DNA of 64,000 nucleotides from Chloracidobacterium sp. (GCA_016712045.1 JADJRV010000017.1:55643-119642); one strand, 5' to 3'; shown: positions 52,987 to 63,251, numbered from the stretch's first letter. Notes: generated by a model from the sequence alone, not told the origin. Made by a program: numbers and translations.

Positions 52987-54248
52987 TATCCTTTTCGCAG
53001 GCGGACTATCTCGTCCAATATCCGATCCGCCATTTCGCGTTTTGACATTAACGGCAATTCGATCTCGCCGCCCGATCGGGTCAGAATCGTTGCGATATTT
53101 GTATCAGTATTAAATCCCGCACCGGCTTTTGTGATGTCATTTGCGACGACCAGATCGAGCCCCTTCTTTTCCATTTTCGAACGAGCATAGCCGACAACAT
53201 CATTTGTCTCGGCGGCAAAACCGACGACGAGCATTCCGTCGTGGCGGTTTTTCGAAACCTCGGACAAAATGTCCGGCGTCTTTTTGAGCTCAAGCGTCAT
53301 CACATCGCGGCCGTCTTTTTTGATCTTCGCATCCGCCGCATTTGCCGGAGCATAATCAGCAACCGCCGCCGCACCGACGAAAACCGTAGCATTTGCGATC
53401 TCGGCTTTGACGGCAGCGTGCATATCTTCGGCCGAAACTGCCCGGATAACTTTTACATTCGCCGGCGGATCAACCGTCGTCACGCCCGCAACAACCGTGA
53501 CCTTTGCCCCTCTTACCGCCGCCGCCTCAGCAACCGCAAAGCCCATCTTGCCTGATGAATGATTTGAAATGAATCTTACAGGATCGATCGCCTCGCGAGT
53601 GCCGCCGACAGTGATGAGGAAATGTTCGCCTTTTAAGTCCAATGTCCCATGTCCAATGTCCAATGTCTCCACGACCTGCTCTTGACTTGGGGCTTTGGAC
53701 TTTGGACCTTGGACGAGCAGGCTAATAGCCTGCTTGACGATATTTTCCACATCTTCCAGCTTCCCAGTCCCAACTGTCTTACACGCCAGTTCCCCAGCGA
53801 CCGGCTCGACAAAATGCACGCCATCAGCTTTTAGCTGGGTGACGTTTCGCTGGGTCGCGGGCTGTTCCCACATCGTGGTGTTCATTGCGGGGGCGACCAT
53901 CACCTTTGCGGTAGTCGCAAGATATGTCGAGGATAGAAAATCATCCGCAACGCCATTGGCAAACTTGCCAATAATATTCGCCGTCGCCGGGACGATCAGC
54001 AGCAGGTCGATCTCTTGTGAAAAATTGATATGGGCGATCGGATCGGGATTTTCAGGATCGTAATCGTCAACAATAACGTGCTTGTCGGTCAAAGCCCGAA
54101 ACGTCAGCGGCTGGACAAACTCCGTCGCGTGCCGAGTCATCGCGACCGAGACATCGCAATCCGCCTTTTGCAACAGCCGCAAAACCTCAACCGCCTTATA
54201 AGCCGCGATCCCGCCCGTCACCCCTAAACCTATGCGATATTTCGCCAT
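52986..54248 (-). CDS. coaBC: Bifunctional CoaBC (PPC decarboxylase/PPC synthetase)
   Basis: 420 residues from ATG at 54248; a Met at 54281 extends it without support. CoaC part (about 1-180): GVTGGIAAYKAVEVLRLL, flavin region, ATANIIGKFANGVADDFLS, MAPAMNTTMWEQPATQRN (substrate Asn/Met segment), FVEPVAGELACKTVGTGKL. CoaB part (about 215-420): LITVGGTREAIDPVRFISNHSSGKMG, FAAETND, NDITKAGAGFNTDTNIATI. The linker (VQGPKSKAPSQEQVVETLDIGHGTLDLKG) is coded largely by the TCCAATGT repeats at 53637-53716. Makes 4'-phosphopantetheine for coenzyme A. UDG follows by one-base overlap. Confidence 0.93.
   Translation of the reverse strand: MAKYRIGLGVTGGIAAYKAVEVLRLLQKADCDVSVAMTRHATEFVQPLTFRALTDKHVIVDDYDPENPDPIAHINFSQEIDLLLIVPATANIIGKFANGVADDFLSSTYLATTAKVMVAPAMNTTMWEQPATQRNVTQLKADGVHFVEPVAGELACKTVGTGKLEDVENIVKQAISLLVQGPKSKAPSQEQVVETLDIGHGTLDLKGEHFLITVGGTREAIDPVRFISNHSSGKMGFAVAEAAAVRGAKVTVVAGVTTVDPPANVKVIRAVSAEDMHAAVKAEIANATVFVGAAAVADYAPANAADAKIKKDGRDVMTLELKKTPDILSEVSKNRHDGMLVVGFAAETNDVVGYARSKMEKKGLDLVVANDITKAGAGFNTDTNIATILTRSGGEIELPLMSKREMADRILDEIVRLRKG
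53637..53716. repeat. CCAATGTC and TTTGGAC word repeats, coding
   Basis: GTCCAATGTCCCATGTCCAATGTCCAATGTC on one side and GGGGCTTTGGACTTTGGACCTTGGAC on the other, period about 8, within the CoaBC domain linker (LDIGHGTLDL and the preceding residues). Confidence 0.8.
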
Positions 54249-54281
54249 AAACAGGATTATTCTACACGAAACCGCAGTCAA

Positions 54282-55537
54282 TTAAAGATTAGAGATGAGA
54301 TCGTTAAATCGGCGGTCGGCATTGAGCAACTCCACCTCTTCCCGAGCCCAAGGCGAATATCCGTTAGCCGGGTCGGCAACATCCTTAACAAACTGATTCC
54401 AACCGATCCATCGGACATCATTGACCTCCGCGGGATTAGGTGCGGGTAGACCGTCTGTAAAACCTACCAGTACAGGGCAAATCTCGTTTTCGACTACACC
54501 ATCTTTTTCAGCACGATAACGAAAATCCCCCAGGATAACATCGAGTTTGACGCCTTTAATTCCGAGTTCGTATTTGAGGCGTCGTTTCGCTGCGGCTTCA
54601 GTAGTTTCGTGCAGCATCACATGGCCGCAGCACGAATTTGACCATACGCCGGGCCATGTTTTTTTGGTTAACGCACGCTGCTGTAACAGGAGTTCGCCTT
54701 TTCCATTGAAAAGAAAGATGGAAAATGCCCGGTGGCGTTTTGTGTCGCCGTCGTGAGCCGCGAGTTTTGGTGCGGTGCCGATTGCGTTGTTATCCACATC
54801 GACATAGACGATCATGTCGTCAAACGCATAGTGATAACGCAAATAAAACGCCGTCAACATCAAAAGCACAACGATTCCGATAATCACCGGCACCCACATC
54901 CCGGAAAAAAAGGCGATCGCCGACCAGAAAAAAATGATAAAAAAAGTGCTCGATATAAGCTGCGCCGGAGCCGGAAGGAGCGGTTTTTTGAACGCCGTAA
55001 ATATCTCAAGCACGATGCCGCCGATCGCACCCGAAAATAGCCATCCGGCAAAGTTGGACATTGGCACGCCATAAAACGCTCCGCCGCCCTCATAACGCCA
55101 AAACCCGATCTTGACCGCTCCCGGATCTAGCACCAGATCAAAAACGACGAGATGATCGGCACAAAATGATCCGAATGCGCGCAACTCACCGACCGCAGCC
55201 GTTCACCTCTAACGGATATCGCATATGCGGCCAAAACCAACGGCGTCCAAGCCAGAAAAACGGTCCAAGGCGTTAGGCCAAACAGTCGGTAACCGAGCAA
55301 CTCGGAATAACCAAAATGCCCATAGGGAAAACCCGTGATCATCGCCGACGTCTCGATCGCGAGGGCCAAAACGCCCAGTATCCCAAACAACAAAACCGCA
55401 TCACGCCGCCCGAGCCACATCATCGTCGCCCAAAACACGGGTATCGCAAACAAAATGACGTTAACGCCCGACACAAAACGGGCCTCCGGCGGGATGACGA
55501 CATTCGCCATAAAAAACGCGCCCGTCGCGAGTATCAA
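54282..55537 (-). CDS. CruF-like carotenoid hydratase fused to IPP isomerase, frameshift
   Basis: The first frame (55127-55537) is a membrane protein: FPYGHFGYSELLGYRLFGLTPWTVFLAWTPLVLAAY, with the second frame (54282-55184) continuing DHLVVFDLVLDPGAVKIGFWRYEGGGAFYGVPMSNFAGW, the DUF422/CruF core. A one-base deficit near 55185-55210 separates them (1256 bases total). A transmembrane pair (about 195-240) leads to a type 1 IPP isomerase: HRAFSIFLFNGKGELLLQQRA, WPGVWSNSCCGH (catalytic Cys), ENEICPVLVGF (catalytic Glu), WIGWNQF. CruF hydrates carotenoid ends in bacterioruberin synthesis; IDI supplies DMAPP. I do not recall this fusion as a standard architecture. Start (TTG at 55537) uncertain. 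Confidence 0.75.
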
Positions 55538-55648
55538 GGATCACCCGCCAATGATCAAGTTGAGTTGTGTCGTCAACAAATATCTCAAATTGTTAATTAG
55601 TAATTACCAACTTGATAATTAGGCAATAGCTCTAGACTAACCAATTTT

Positions 55649-56494
55649 ATGCACGATCTCCGGTTTCTAATAAAAGTCAGCCGGCCGCGATTTTGGTTCT
55701 ACATCTTCGGCCCGTATATTGTCGGGCTTGTCGCCGCCGCTGAGTATCCGCAGCAACTGTACAAGCTCACCTATCTCTTATTCGGGATCTATTTCACCTT
55801 TCCCGCAAATCTGCTCGTATATGGCGTCAACGATATTTTCGATTACGAGACGGACAAGCTAAACGAAAAAAAGAGCGATTACGAAACCCTCGTCGCCCCG
55901 GAACGGCGATCAAAACTTTGGCTCGCGATCTTTGCGGCAAATTTTGCGTTCGTAGATATCCTCTTTCTAGGCAATTGGCCGACGATCATTGCCGGTGCCG
56001 CGTTTCTATTTTTCTCGATCTTCTATTCCGCTCCGCCGATACGCGCAAAAGCGAAACCATTTCTCGATTCGGCTTTTAATATCCTTTACGTGATGCCCGG
56101 CGTCTTTGCTTATTCGCTGGTCACCGGACAATTTCCGCCTGCGTCGATCGTGATAGCCGCCGGGTGCTGGACCGCCGCGATGCACGCTTATTCTGCGATT
56201 CCCGATATCGACGCCGACAAAGCGGCGGGCTTGAAAACTATCGCAACCGTCTGCGGCCCTTATTTCACGCTCGCGATCTGCGCGGTGTTGTACGCGGCTG
56301 CGGGCATCATCGCGGCGGAGTATTTAGGCTTTGCCAGTATCACGATTAGTTTTGCCTATGTCCTGCTGATGCTCGCGTCCGCCAGATCTGTCAAAACCGG
56401 CACACTTTTCAAATTATACCGCTCATTTCCACTCATTAACGTCGCCGCCGGATTTGTTATTTTCTGGAACATCGCCCTCGATAAATTGCTTTAA
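55649..56494 (+). CDS. UbiA-family prenyltransferase, lycopene elongase-like
   Basis: 281 residues, about eight membrane helices. First Asp-rich motif NDIFDYETD, second DIDADKAAG, both typical of UbiA enzymes binding prenyl diphosphate through Mg2+. The companion genes (CruF-like, desaturase, phytoene synthase, IDI) point to the branch that adds C5 units to lycopene (LyeJ/CrtEb type) rather than to quinone or haem synthesis. Convergent with the desaturase gene, overlapping it by four bases. Confidence 0.78.
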   Translation: MHDLRFLIKVSRPRFWFYIFGPYIVGLVAAAEYPQQLYKLTYLLFGIYFTFPANLLVYGVNDIFDYETDKLNEKKSDYETLVAPERRSKLWLAIFAANFAFVDILFLGNWPTIIAGAAFLFFSIFYSAPPIRAKAKPFLDSAFNILYVMPGVFAYSLVTGQFPPASIVIAAGCWTAAMHAYSAIPDIDADKAAGLKTIATVCGPYFTLAICAVLYAAAGIIAAEYLGFASITISFAYVLLMLASARSVKTGTLFKLYRSFPLINVAAGFVIFWNIALDKLL

Positions 56495-57993
56495 AGCGAT
56501 TCCAGCGGTTCGGCGGACGTAATATTGTGTACGCGTTTATATGCCAGCTCCGCACTTATCAAACAAATCTGTGTACCAATGCCCGGATTGGTCCCGGCTC
56601 CGACGTAAAATAGATTTTCGACCTTTTTCGACTTATTTTTGGGCCGAAATATCGCCGTCTGACGCAGCGTGTGGGCTAGCCCAAGGGCCGAGCCTTTGAA
56701 CGCGTTATAATCAGCGGCAAAATTTTCGACGGTGTAGATGCGTTTGTACTCGATCTTTTCACGCAGGTTCGGCAGGTTCATTTCCTGTTCCATCAAAGCC
56801 AAAACGCCGTCGGCGTAGATCTCTTTTTGCTCGACCGTGATCTCAAGATCCGATGCTATCGGCACAAGCACAAACAGGTTCTCTTTTCCCTCAGGAGCAA
56901 CCGACGGATCGGTCACGCTCGGAGCGCATACATATAATGACGGCTCGTCGGGCAGGCACGGGTCTTTGTAGATCTCGTCAAAATTCTTACGCCAGTCTTC
57001 GCTAAACAGCAGATTGTGATGTACGAGGCTCGGCAGCTTTTCCGAAACGCCGAGATACATAATAAATGCCGACGGCGCCATCGTGCGTTTTTGCCAGTAT
57101 TTTTCGCGATGGGTTTGAAATTGTTCGTCCAGCAATTTTGTCTCGGTGAACCACATATCGGCGTTCGATATGACGAGGTCAGCTTCGATAAATTCACCGC
57201 CATCCAATCTCACTCCAACGGCCTTTTTGTCGCGCACAATGATCTTCTCAACCGCCGAATCCGTCCGCAAAACCGCACCGTTTTTCTCGGCAATATTTGC
57301 AAGAGCTTTGATCAGCTCATAAAACCCGCCCTGCGGATAGAAAACACCCTGATTAAAATCCATGTGCGACATCAGGTTGTACAGAGCCGGAGCCTCGTAA
57401 GGCGAAGTGCCGAGAAAGACCATCGTGTATTCCATCACTTGCTGCAATTTTTTCGAGGTGAAAAATTTCGAGACAAAACGATGCATCGTCGAAAAAACCG
57501 ACAGCTTTTGCCCCTCGGTCATCACCCGCTTATTGAAAAAATCCCAGATGCGGTCATAGTTTTTGAACATGAAACTCTGCGTCGCGACCTCATACTGATA
57601 CTTTGATTGCTTGAGATACGCACGCAGCTTTTCGCCCGCTCCGGGCTCGATCGCTTCGAATGTGGCGGTGTCTTTTTCTATGTCCGAGTTGATATCAAGC
57701 GGATCACCGTTGTTTCTGAAAAAGATCCGGTACGACGGCGAGAGACGCTTTAGCTCGAGATGATCCTCGACCCGCTCGCCGACGAGGTTAAAATAATGCT
57801 CAAAAATATCGGGTGCGAGATACCACGACGGCCCCATGTCAAACTTAAAACCGTCATGTTCAAAAATATTCGCCCGCCCGCCGAGATTGGCATTTTTCTC
57901 GACCACGGTCACTTCGTAGCCTTTGCGGGCAAAAAGACCGGCGGCCCCAAGACCGCCGATCCCCGCCCCGATAATGACAACCTTTTTATTCAT
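56491..57993 (-). CDS. crtI: Phytoene desaturase-type carotenoid oxidoreductase
   Basis: 500 residues from ATG at 57993. FAD-binding KKVVIIGAGIGGLGAAGLFARKGYEVTVVEKNANLGGRA at the N-terminus; MGPSWYLAPDIFEHYF; ISNADMWFTE; C-terminal AGTNPGIGTQICLISAELAY. CrtI/CrtN/CrtD-type enzyme that desaturates phytoene to lycopene or inserts later double bases; only one such gene is here. The start lies inside the crtB stop region (8-base overlap), so the two are coupled. Confidence 0.88.
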   Translation of the reverse strand: MNKKVVIIGAGIGGLGAAGLFARKGYEVTVVEKNANLGGRANIFEHDGFKFDMGPSWYLAPDIFEHYFNLVGERVEDHLELKRLSPSYRIFFRNNGDPLDINSDIEKDTATFEAIEPGAGEKLRAYLKQSKYQYEVATQSFMFKNYDRIWDFFNKRVMTEGQKLSVFSTMHRFVSKFFTSKKLQQVMEYTMVFLGTSPYEAPALYNLMSHMDFNQGVFYPQGGFYELIKALANIAEKNGAVLRTDSAVEKIIVRDKKAVGVRLDGGEFIEADLVISNADMWFTETKLLDEQFQTHREKYWQKRTMAPSAFIMYLGVSEKLPSLVHHNLLFSEDWRKNFDEIYKDPCLPDEPSLYVCAPSVTDPSVAPEGKENLFVLVPIASDLEITVEQKEIYADGVLALMEQEMNLPNLREKIEYKRIYTVENFAADYNAFKGSALGLAHTLRQTAIFRPKNKSKKVENLFYVGAGTNPGIGTQICLISAELAYKRVHNITSAEPLESL

Positions 57994-58875
57994 AGACACC
58001 GACCAGTGCTTTCATCGACAGCCACAGTTTTTGCCGAAAATTTGTCCGCACCCGGCCGAGGTACACATTATAGTTTGCACGCTCGATTTGTCTTAATATG
58101 GCCTTGTAAAGGACGTAAGAAACCCGAACCGCCAACCGCCCACGCCACGCAAGCATCGGTATGCCGGGCAAAGCCTCACGATAGACCTCGCGATTGCGTT
58201 CGATCTGAAACTTAATGAAATCGACAAACCGTTCGTCGTTTACTCGATTAGCTATATCATCTGACGTGAGCCCAAACCGCCGCAATTCGTCTTGCGGCAT
58301 ATAAACACGGCCCAGGTTCTCATAGTCCTCGCGGATATCACGCAGAAAATTGGTCAGCTGAAATGCGTAGCCGAGTTTGATCGCGAAAGGAAACGCGGCC
58401 TCGGACGAAAATCCAACGATCCGCGTCACCATCAAACCGATGACGCCCGCCGAACCGTACATATAATCTTCTAGCTCGGCGTAGTTTTCATACGTAAACT
58501 TTTCCTCGTCCATAAACATCGACCGCAGAAAAGCCTCGCCGACCTCGACCGAGATCTTGTATTTATGGAACGTATGGACGATAGCGTTCATCACCGCATC
58601 AGAACTGCCGCCGACCGCCATCGCGGCCAGCCAACTCTGCCGCCATTCGGAGAGTTTGCAAGCGTTTCTTCTTTTGAACCTTTACCCGGATCGTCAACGA
58701 TCTCGTCGGGAATGCGCGCAAATGCATAGACGGCATAGATCCCATCTCGCGTCTCACGCGGAAAAAACTGGGTGGCAAAATAAAAACTCGTCCCGTATTT
58801 ACGCGTGATCGCCTTACATTCCTGCAAACCTTGGTCGATCAGTTTCGTGTCCTCTTGTCTTGAATCTAGCAACAT
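57986..58875 (-). CDS. crtB: Phytoene synthase, apparent frameshift
   Basis: First frame (to about 58591): KYGTSFYFATQFFPRETRDGIYAVYAFARIPDEIVDDP, with the first Asp-rich motif (DEIVDD). Second frame: MFMDEEKFTYENYAELEDYMYGSAGVIGLMVTRI, AIKLGYAFQLTNFLRDIREDYENLGRVYMPQDEL (second Asp motif DIREDYENLGR), the trans-isoprenyl synthase layout. The missing base lies near 58640-58660 (890 bases in total, one short of a multiple of three). Couples two GGPP to phytoene. Confidence 0.88.
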
Positions 58876-59014
58876 TGGTTTAATTTCACCGACGACCTAC
58901 CGCCGGTTTTTCACAATAATATAGAACTAAACCACTTGTATTCGGACGTGCCGCCAAACTGGATTCACTTTTATTCAGTGTCGTCCCGCGTGCTACAATC
59001 GGGTTCACTGCTTT

Positions 59015-59551
59015 ATGCCTATACCTACTACCATATCATCAAAGTCCATTCACAAGGGCCGTATCTTTGACCTCCGCGTCGACAAGATCCGCGAAGGCGA
59101 CGTCGAATACGAGCGTGAGATCGTCGCACATAACGGTAGTGCAGTCATCGTGCCGGTATTTGAGGATATGAAGGTCGCTCTCGTCCGTCAGTATCGTCAT
59201 GCGGCGGGCAAATATCTGCTGGAGATACCGGCGGGGACGCTGGAGCTTGGCGAAGATCCGCGAACCGGAGCGATCCGCGAACTCGAAGAAGAGATCGGCG
59301 TCACTGCCACCAGCGTGGAAAAGCTGTGCGAATTTTACATCTCGCCCGGATTTCTGACCGAAAAGATGTATGTCTATGTCGCAACCGGCTTGACCGAAAC
59401 ATCACAAAATCTCGACGCAGATGAGTTTATCGAGATCGAACGCCTCTCATTTCCCGACATTTTCAACCGCATCCGCTCCGGCGAGATCGAAGACGCCAAA
59501 ACCATCGCCGGCACCACCCTCGCCGGTTCGCGTTTTGGCTTCACGCTTTAA
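59015..59551 (+). CDS. Nudix hydrolase, ADP-ribose pyrophosphatase-type
   Basis: 178 residues. Nudix box GTLELGEDPRTGAIRELEEEIGV fits G-x5-E-x7-REUxEExGU. The N-terminal beta part has KIREGDVEYEREIVAHNGSAVIVPVF and VALVRQYRHAAGKYLLEIPAG, the ADPRase-type arrangement. Probably hydrolyses ADP-ribose to AMP and ribose 5-phosphate. Precedes the ribosomal genes but is separated by their promoter. Confidence 0.87.
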   Translation: MPIPTTISSKSIHKGRIFDLRVDKIREGDVEYEREIVAHNGSAVIVPVFEDMKVALVRQYRHAAGKYLLEIPAGTLELGEDPRTGAIRELEEEIGVTATSVEKLCEFYISPGFLTEKMYVYVATGLTETSQNLDADEFIEIERLSFPDIFNRIRSGEIEDAKTIAGTTLAGSRFGFTL

Positions 59552-59563
59552 CGCCGTATCCAC

Positions 59564-59592
59564 TTGACCTCTACTTCCGTTTTCGATATTCT
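59564..59592 (+). promoter_or_regulatory. Sigma-70-type promoter of rplM-rpsI
   Basis: TTGACC, 17-base spacer, TATTCT; predicted start near 59599, leader about 40 bases. Confidence 0.6.
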
Positions 59593-59638
59593 ATGCGTTC
59601 GCATTTTTGCGGATATTTCTATCAGTGTGTGTGTGAAT

Positions 59639-60077
59639 ATGAGTACTACTTACTTTCCTAGCGGAAAAGGTTTAGCAGAAAATCGCAAATGGCTCGTCGT
59701 TGATGCCAAAGGCAAAACGGTCGGACGTCTGGCAACTGAGGTTGCACGGATCCTGTCGGGTAAGAACAATCCGGCGTGGACGCCGTTCCTCGATATGGGT
59801 GACCACTGTGTCGTCATCAACGCCCGTCACGCCAAGTTTACGGGTGCAAAGAACGACCAAAAGATCTATTACCGTCACACGCTGTATCCCGGCGGTCTGC
59901 GTGAGACGACGGTCAAAGAAATGTTTGAGACCAAGCCTGAAAAGGTCATCGAGCTCGCCGTCAAAGGCATGCTGCCGAAAACCAAACTGGGCAAAGGCAA
60001 TGGGCAAGAAATTAAAAGTGTACGCGGATGCTGAGCACAGACACATCGCTCAGAAACCGGAAACGAGAGAATTATAG
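59639..60077 (+). CDS. rplM: Ribosomal protein L13, apparent frameshift near end
   Basis: ATG at 59639 opens MSTTYFPSGKGLAENRKWLVVDAKGKTVGRLATEVARIL, the standard N-terminus; the frame is open further back without a basis. GKNNPAWTPFLDMGDHCVVINA and RHTLYPGGLRETTVKEMF follow. The open frame stops at 60034 with an odd end, while the expected ending (AMGKKLKVYADAEHRHIAQKPE) is in the next frame, ending at 60077. One extra G near 59993-59998; 439 bases is one over a multiple of three. Confidence 0.95.
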
Positions 60078-60150
60078 TTGTCAGTAGTCGGTTGTCAGTT
60101 GTCGGAAAGATCCTGCAACTGACAACTGACCACCGACAACCGACAACTAC
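60076..60150. repeat. GTTGTCAGTAGTCGG palindrome
   Basis: TAGTTGTCAGTAGTCGGTTGTCAGTTGTCGG at left; CAACTGACAACTGACCACCGACAACCGACAACTA at right. Imperfect 30-base arms. Between rplM and rpsI. Confidence 0.8.
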
Positions 60151-60158
60151 AAAGTTTT

Positions 60159-60551
60159 ATGGCTGATATTCAATATTACGGCACGGGCCGCAGAAAAACT
60201 TCGACAGCACGCGTTTATCTTCGTCCGGGCAGCGGCAAGATCCTTGTCAACAAACGCGATTTCGACACCTATTTCCCTAACGAAGCGTTGCAGATGATCA
60301 TTCGTCAGCCGCTGCGTTTGACGGAAACTGTCGAGCAATTCGACATTTTGGTCAACGTCGATGGCGGCGGACAGGCCGGACAAGCCGGTGCGGTTCGTCA
60401 CGGCATCACGCGTGCATTGATGGAATTTAACGCTGACCTGCGTCCCGCTTTGAAAAAAGCAGGCCTCGTCACACGCGACCCGCGTCAGAAAGAACGTAAG
60501 AAATACGGGCAGAAAGGTGCCCGTGCGAGATTCCAGTTCTCGAAACGTTAA
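60159..60551 (+). CDS. rpsI: Ribosomal protein S9
   Basis: 130 residues. [58 protein letters not shown], and the strongly conserved tail [16 protein letters not shown], which contacts the P-site tRNA. Normal length. Pairs with rplM as usual, but the word palindrome fills the gap between them. Confidence 0.97.
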   Translation: MADIQYYGTGRRKTSTARVYLRPGSGKILVNKRDFDTYFPNEALQMIIRQPLRLTETVEQFDILVNVDGGGQAGQAGAVRHGITRALMEFNADLRPALKKAGLVTRDPRQKERKKYGQKGARARFQFSKR

Positions 60552-60622
60552 TGTGTTTTGGTTCGTTGTTTGCCAGAGTTGTTCGACAACGACGAGGCAC
60601 TCTGATCAAATCCATCTGCAGG

Positions 60623-60664
60623 CTCCTTTGGTTAACAGCCGCGGCGAGTACATAAACCAAGGAG
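60623..60664 (+). promoter_or_regulatory. Hairpin sequestering the rpsB ribosome-binding site
   Basis: CTCCTTTGGTT (60623-60633) is complementary, with one bulged T, to AACCAAGGAG (60655-60664), which includes the AAGGAG of rpsB. The loop is about 21 bases. Opening it would be needed for initiation at TTG 60674. Autoregulation by S2 is known in E. coli, but this structure is my own finding by eye. Confidence 0.5.
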
Positions 60665-60673
60665 AATAAAGTT

Positions 60674-61677
60674 TTGGCAACAGTTACGATGAAAGAACTT
60701 CTCGAAGCAGGAGTTCACTTTGGCCACCAGGTTCGCCGTTGGAATCCGAAGATGAAAGAATACATCTTTGGCGAACGCAACGGCATTTATATTATTGATC
60801 TGCAGAAAACGCAGAAACTTTTCCGCGACGCTCTGAATTATGTGACGGAATCGCTCACCGAGCGGCCGAAGCAGAAAGTGCTGTTTGTCGGCACCAAGCG
60901 TCAGGCACAGGAGGCCATTAAGGAAGAGGCCGAACGCTGCGGACAGTTTTACGTCAACAACCGTTGGCTCGGCGGCTTGCTCACCAACTACGGCACCGTC
61001 CAAAAATCGATCCAAAAGCTCAAAGATATCGAAACGATGCGCGAAGACGGCCGTTTTGAGATGCTCACCAAAAAAGAGCGTCTCGGACTCGACCGTCAGT
61101 ACGAGAGCCTGATGAAGAATCTCGCCGGCATCAAAGATATGAACGGCATGCCGGACATGATGTTTATCATCGACGTCCGCAAAGAAGATATCGCCATCAA
61201 GGAAGCAAATCGTCTCGACATCCCTATCGTCGCGGTCGTTGATACAAATTGCTCGCCTGAGGGCATCGATCATGTCATCCCGGGTAACGACGACGCTCTG
61301 CGTGCGATCCGTCTATTTGCCTCGCGTATCGCTGATGCGATCATCGAAGGCAAACAGGTCGGAACGGAAGGCAGCCAGATGATAGCTGACGATGCCGAAG
61401 CAGTCGAAGGCGAGGCACCAGTTGCCGAGACCGAGATCGCTCTGACGTCAATTCCTAAGGAATACCTTAGCGAAGACGAAAAAGCTGAGATCGAATCCGC
61501 TGAGATCCCCGAAGAAGAGGAAGAAGCTGACGATGTGGTCGAAGCTGAGGGGCGCCGGAAGCTGCGCCGGAAGCTGCGGCGGCCGAGACGGCGACGCAGC
61601 TGCCGAGGCTCCGAACCGGACCGGTTGACGGAACCGAAGAAAAAACGGAAGAGAGCACCGAAGCAACCGCTAGCTAA
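60674..61677 (+). CDS. rpsB: Ribosomal protein S2, frameshift in C-terminal tail
   Basis: Start TTG at 60674 after [94 protein letters not shown]: full S2 core to about residue 230, then an acidic tail. In the given frame the tail becomes strongly basic ([12 protein letters not shown]) and overruns the tsf start to 61798. A base missing or extra in the G4 run (61549-61552) would instead give an Ala/Pro/Glu tail ending at 61677; a further frame change near 61590 is possible. The merged model is preferred. Confidence 0.92.
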
Positions 61678-61785
61678 GCACATTTTTTATTTTTTTCGAA
61701 GCGTGGCTCGTTTTCCGATGACGGTAAATTGGCTACGCTTTTTTTATAGACAGAAATTATATTTACGTTTTATTGGAGTTAAGTT

Positions 61786-62448
61786 ATGGCAGAAGTAACA
61801 GCAAGTGCAGTAAAATCACTGCGTGAAAAATCGGGTGCGGGTATGATCGATTGTAAAACCGCCCTCGTCGAAGCAAATGGCGACGAGAATGCGGCAATGG
61901 ATCTGCTCCGCAAAAAAGGTATGGCACAGGCCGGCAAAAAAGCCGGACGCGTGACCGCCGAGGGTGCGGTCGGTTCGTACATCCACATGGGCGGCAAGGT
62001 CGGCGTGCTCGTCGAGATCAATTGCGAGAGCGATTTTGTCTCGCGCGGCGACGAATTTCAACAGCTCGTCAAAGACGTCGCGATGCACATCGCCGCGACC
62101 GATCCGCGCTACACTAATCGCGAAGACGTACCCGCCAGCGATCTCGACAAAGAGCGCGAGATCCTGATGGAACAGCTCAAAAATGATCCGAAAAACGCCG
62201 GCAAGCCCGACGAAGTTCTGACAAAGATCATCGAGGGCCGTCTCAACAAGTTTTACGAGGACAACGTCTTGGTCGATCAGCCGTTCGTCAAAGATCCGTC
62301 GAAAACCGTCGGTGAGCTTGTTTCGGAAAAGGTCGCTTCGATCAAAGAAAACATCTCGATCCGCCGCTTTTCGCGTTATAAAATGGGCGAAGGCATCGAA
62401 AAGAAATCTGACGATTTCGCCGCCGAAGTCGCATCGATGGTTGGTTAA
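61786..62448 (+). CDS. tsf: Elongation factor Ts
   Basis: 220 residues, preceded by TTGGAG. UBA-like N-terminus [59 protein letters not shown] (the contact motif with EF-Tu), and a shortened dimerisation region typical of the 200-residue group. Nucleotide exchange on EF-Tu. Follows rpsB in the usual order. Confidence 0.96.
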   Translation: MAEVTASAVKSLREKSGAGMIDCKTALVEANGDENAAMDLLRKKGMAQAGKKAGRVTAEGAVGSYIHMGGKVGVLVEINCESDFVSRGDEFQQLVKDVAMHIAATDPRYTNREDVPASDLDKEREILMEQLKNDPKNAGKPDEVLTKIIEGRLNKFYEDNVLVDQPFVKDPSKTVGELVSEKVASIKENISIRRFSRYKMGEGIEKKSDDFAAEVASMVG

Positions 62449-62531
62449 TTTAGTCCAGAGTTGAGTCCAAGGGCCGAGTAAAGATTTCAGGACTTCTCAA
62501 CGAAACCCATGAAACTCAACGGACTTATAAG

Positions 62532-63251
62532 ATGACGCCAAAATTCAAACGCATTCTCTTAAAACTATCAGGCGAAGCCCTGATGGGCGATCAGAATTAC
62601 GGCATCGATACAAAGGTTGCCGAGGCTCTGGCACAGGAGATCAAGACCGTTTATGATCTCGGCGTTGAGATCGCGATCGTGGTTGGCGGCGGCAATATCT
62701 TTCGCGGCGTGTCTGAGTCGGCTGGTAATATGGACCGTGCGGCGGCCGATTATATCGGTATGCTCGCGACGGTCATGAACGCCGTCGTGCTGCAGGACGC
62801 TCTCGAAAAGCCGGGTGTTTACACGCGGGCGATGTCGGCGCTCGACATTCCGCAGCTTGCCGAGCCGTTCATCCGCAGGCGTGCGATTCGCCATCTTGAG
62901 AAAAAGCGTGTTGTCATCTTTGCCGCGGGAACCGGCAATCCGTTTTTTACGACCGACTCGGCAGCGGCCCTGCGTGCGGCTGAAATGAAGGTCGATGTCA
63001 TCTTCAAAGCGACAAAAGTCGACGGCATTTACGATTCCGACCCGGTAAAAAATCCTGATGCCGTGCGGTTCGACACCATCACATATCAGGAAGTGCTTGA
63101 AAAACAGCTAAAGGTAATGGACGCCTCGGCGATCTCGCTCTGCATGGACAACGACCTGCCGATCATGGTCTTTAACATGCGCGAGTCGGGCAACATAGTC
63201 AAAGCCGTCGGCGGCGACCTCTCGATCGGAACATTAGTTAGTAACCAGTAG
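62532..63251 (+). CDS. pyrH: UMP kinase
   Basis: 239 residues. [104 protein letters not shown]: amino-acid-kinase family UMP kinase, hexameric, UMP to UDP. The ending lies at the edge of a word repeat (63251 on). Confidence 0.97.
   Translation: MTPKFKRILLKLSGEALMGDQNYGIDTKVAEALAQEIKTVYDLGVEIAIVVGGGNIFRGVSESAGNMDRAAADYIGMLATVMNAVVLQDALEKPGVYTRAMSALDIPQLAEPFIRRRAIRHLEKKRVVIFAAGTGNPFFTTDSAAALRAAEMKVDVIFKATKVDGIYDSDPVKNPDAVRFDTITYQEVLEKQLKVMDASAISLCMDNDLPIMVFNMRESGNIVKAVGGDLSIGTLVSNQ

Noticed and set aside
59990..60077. Programmed frameshift in rplM
   Set aside because: No slippery heptamer with a downstream pseudoknot is evident, and the same kind of break occurs in many unrelated genes, so sequence error is simpler.
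60632..61273. 213-codon minus-strand frame opposite rpsB
   Set aside because: Shadow of the S2 core; S2 is unmistakable on the plus strand.
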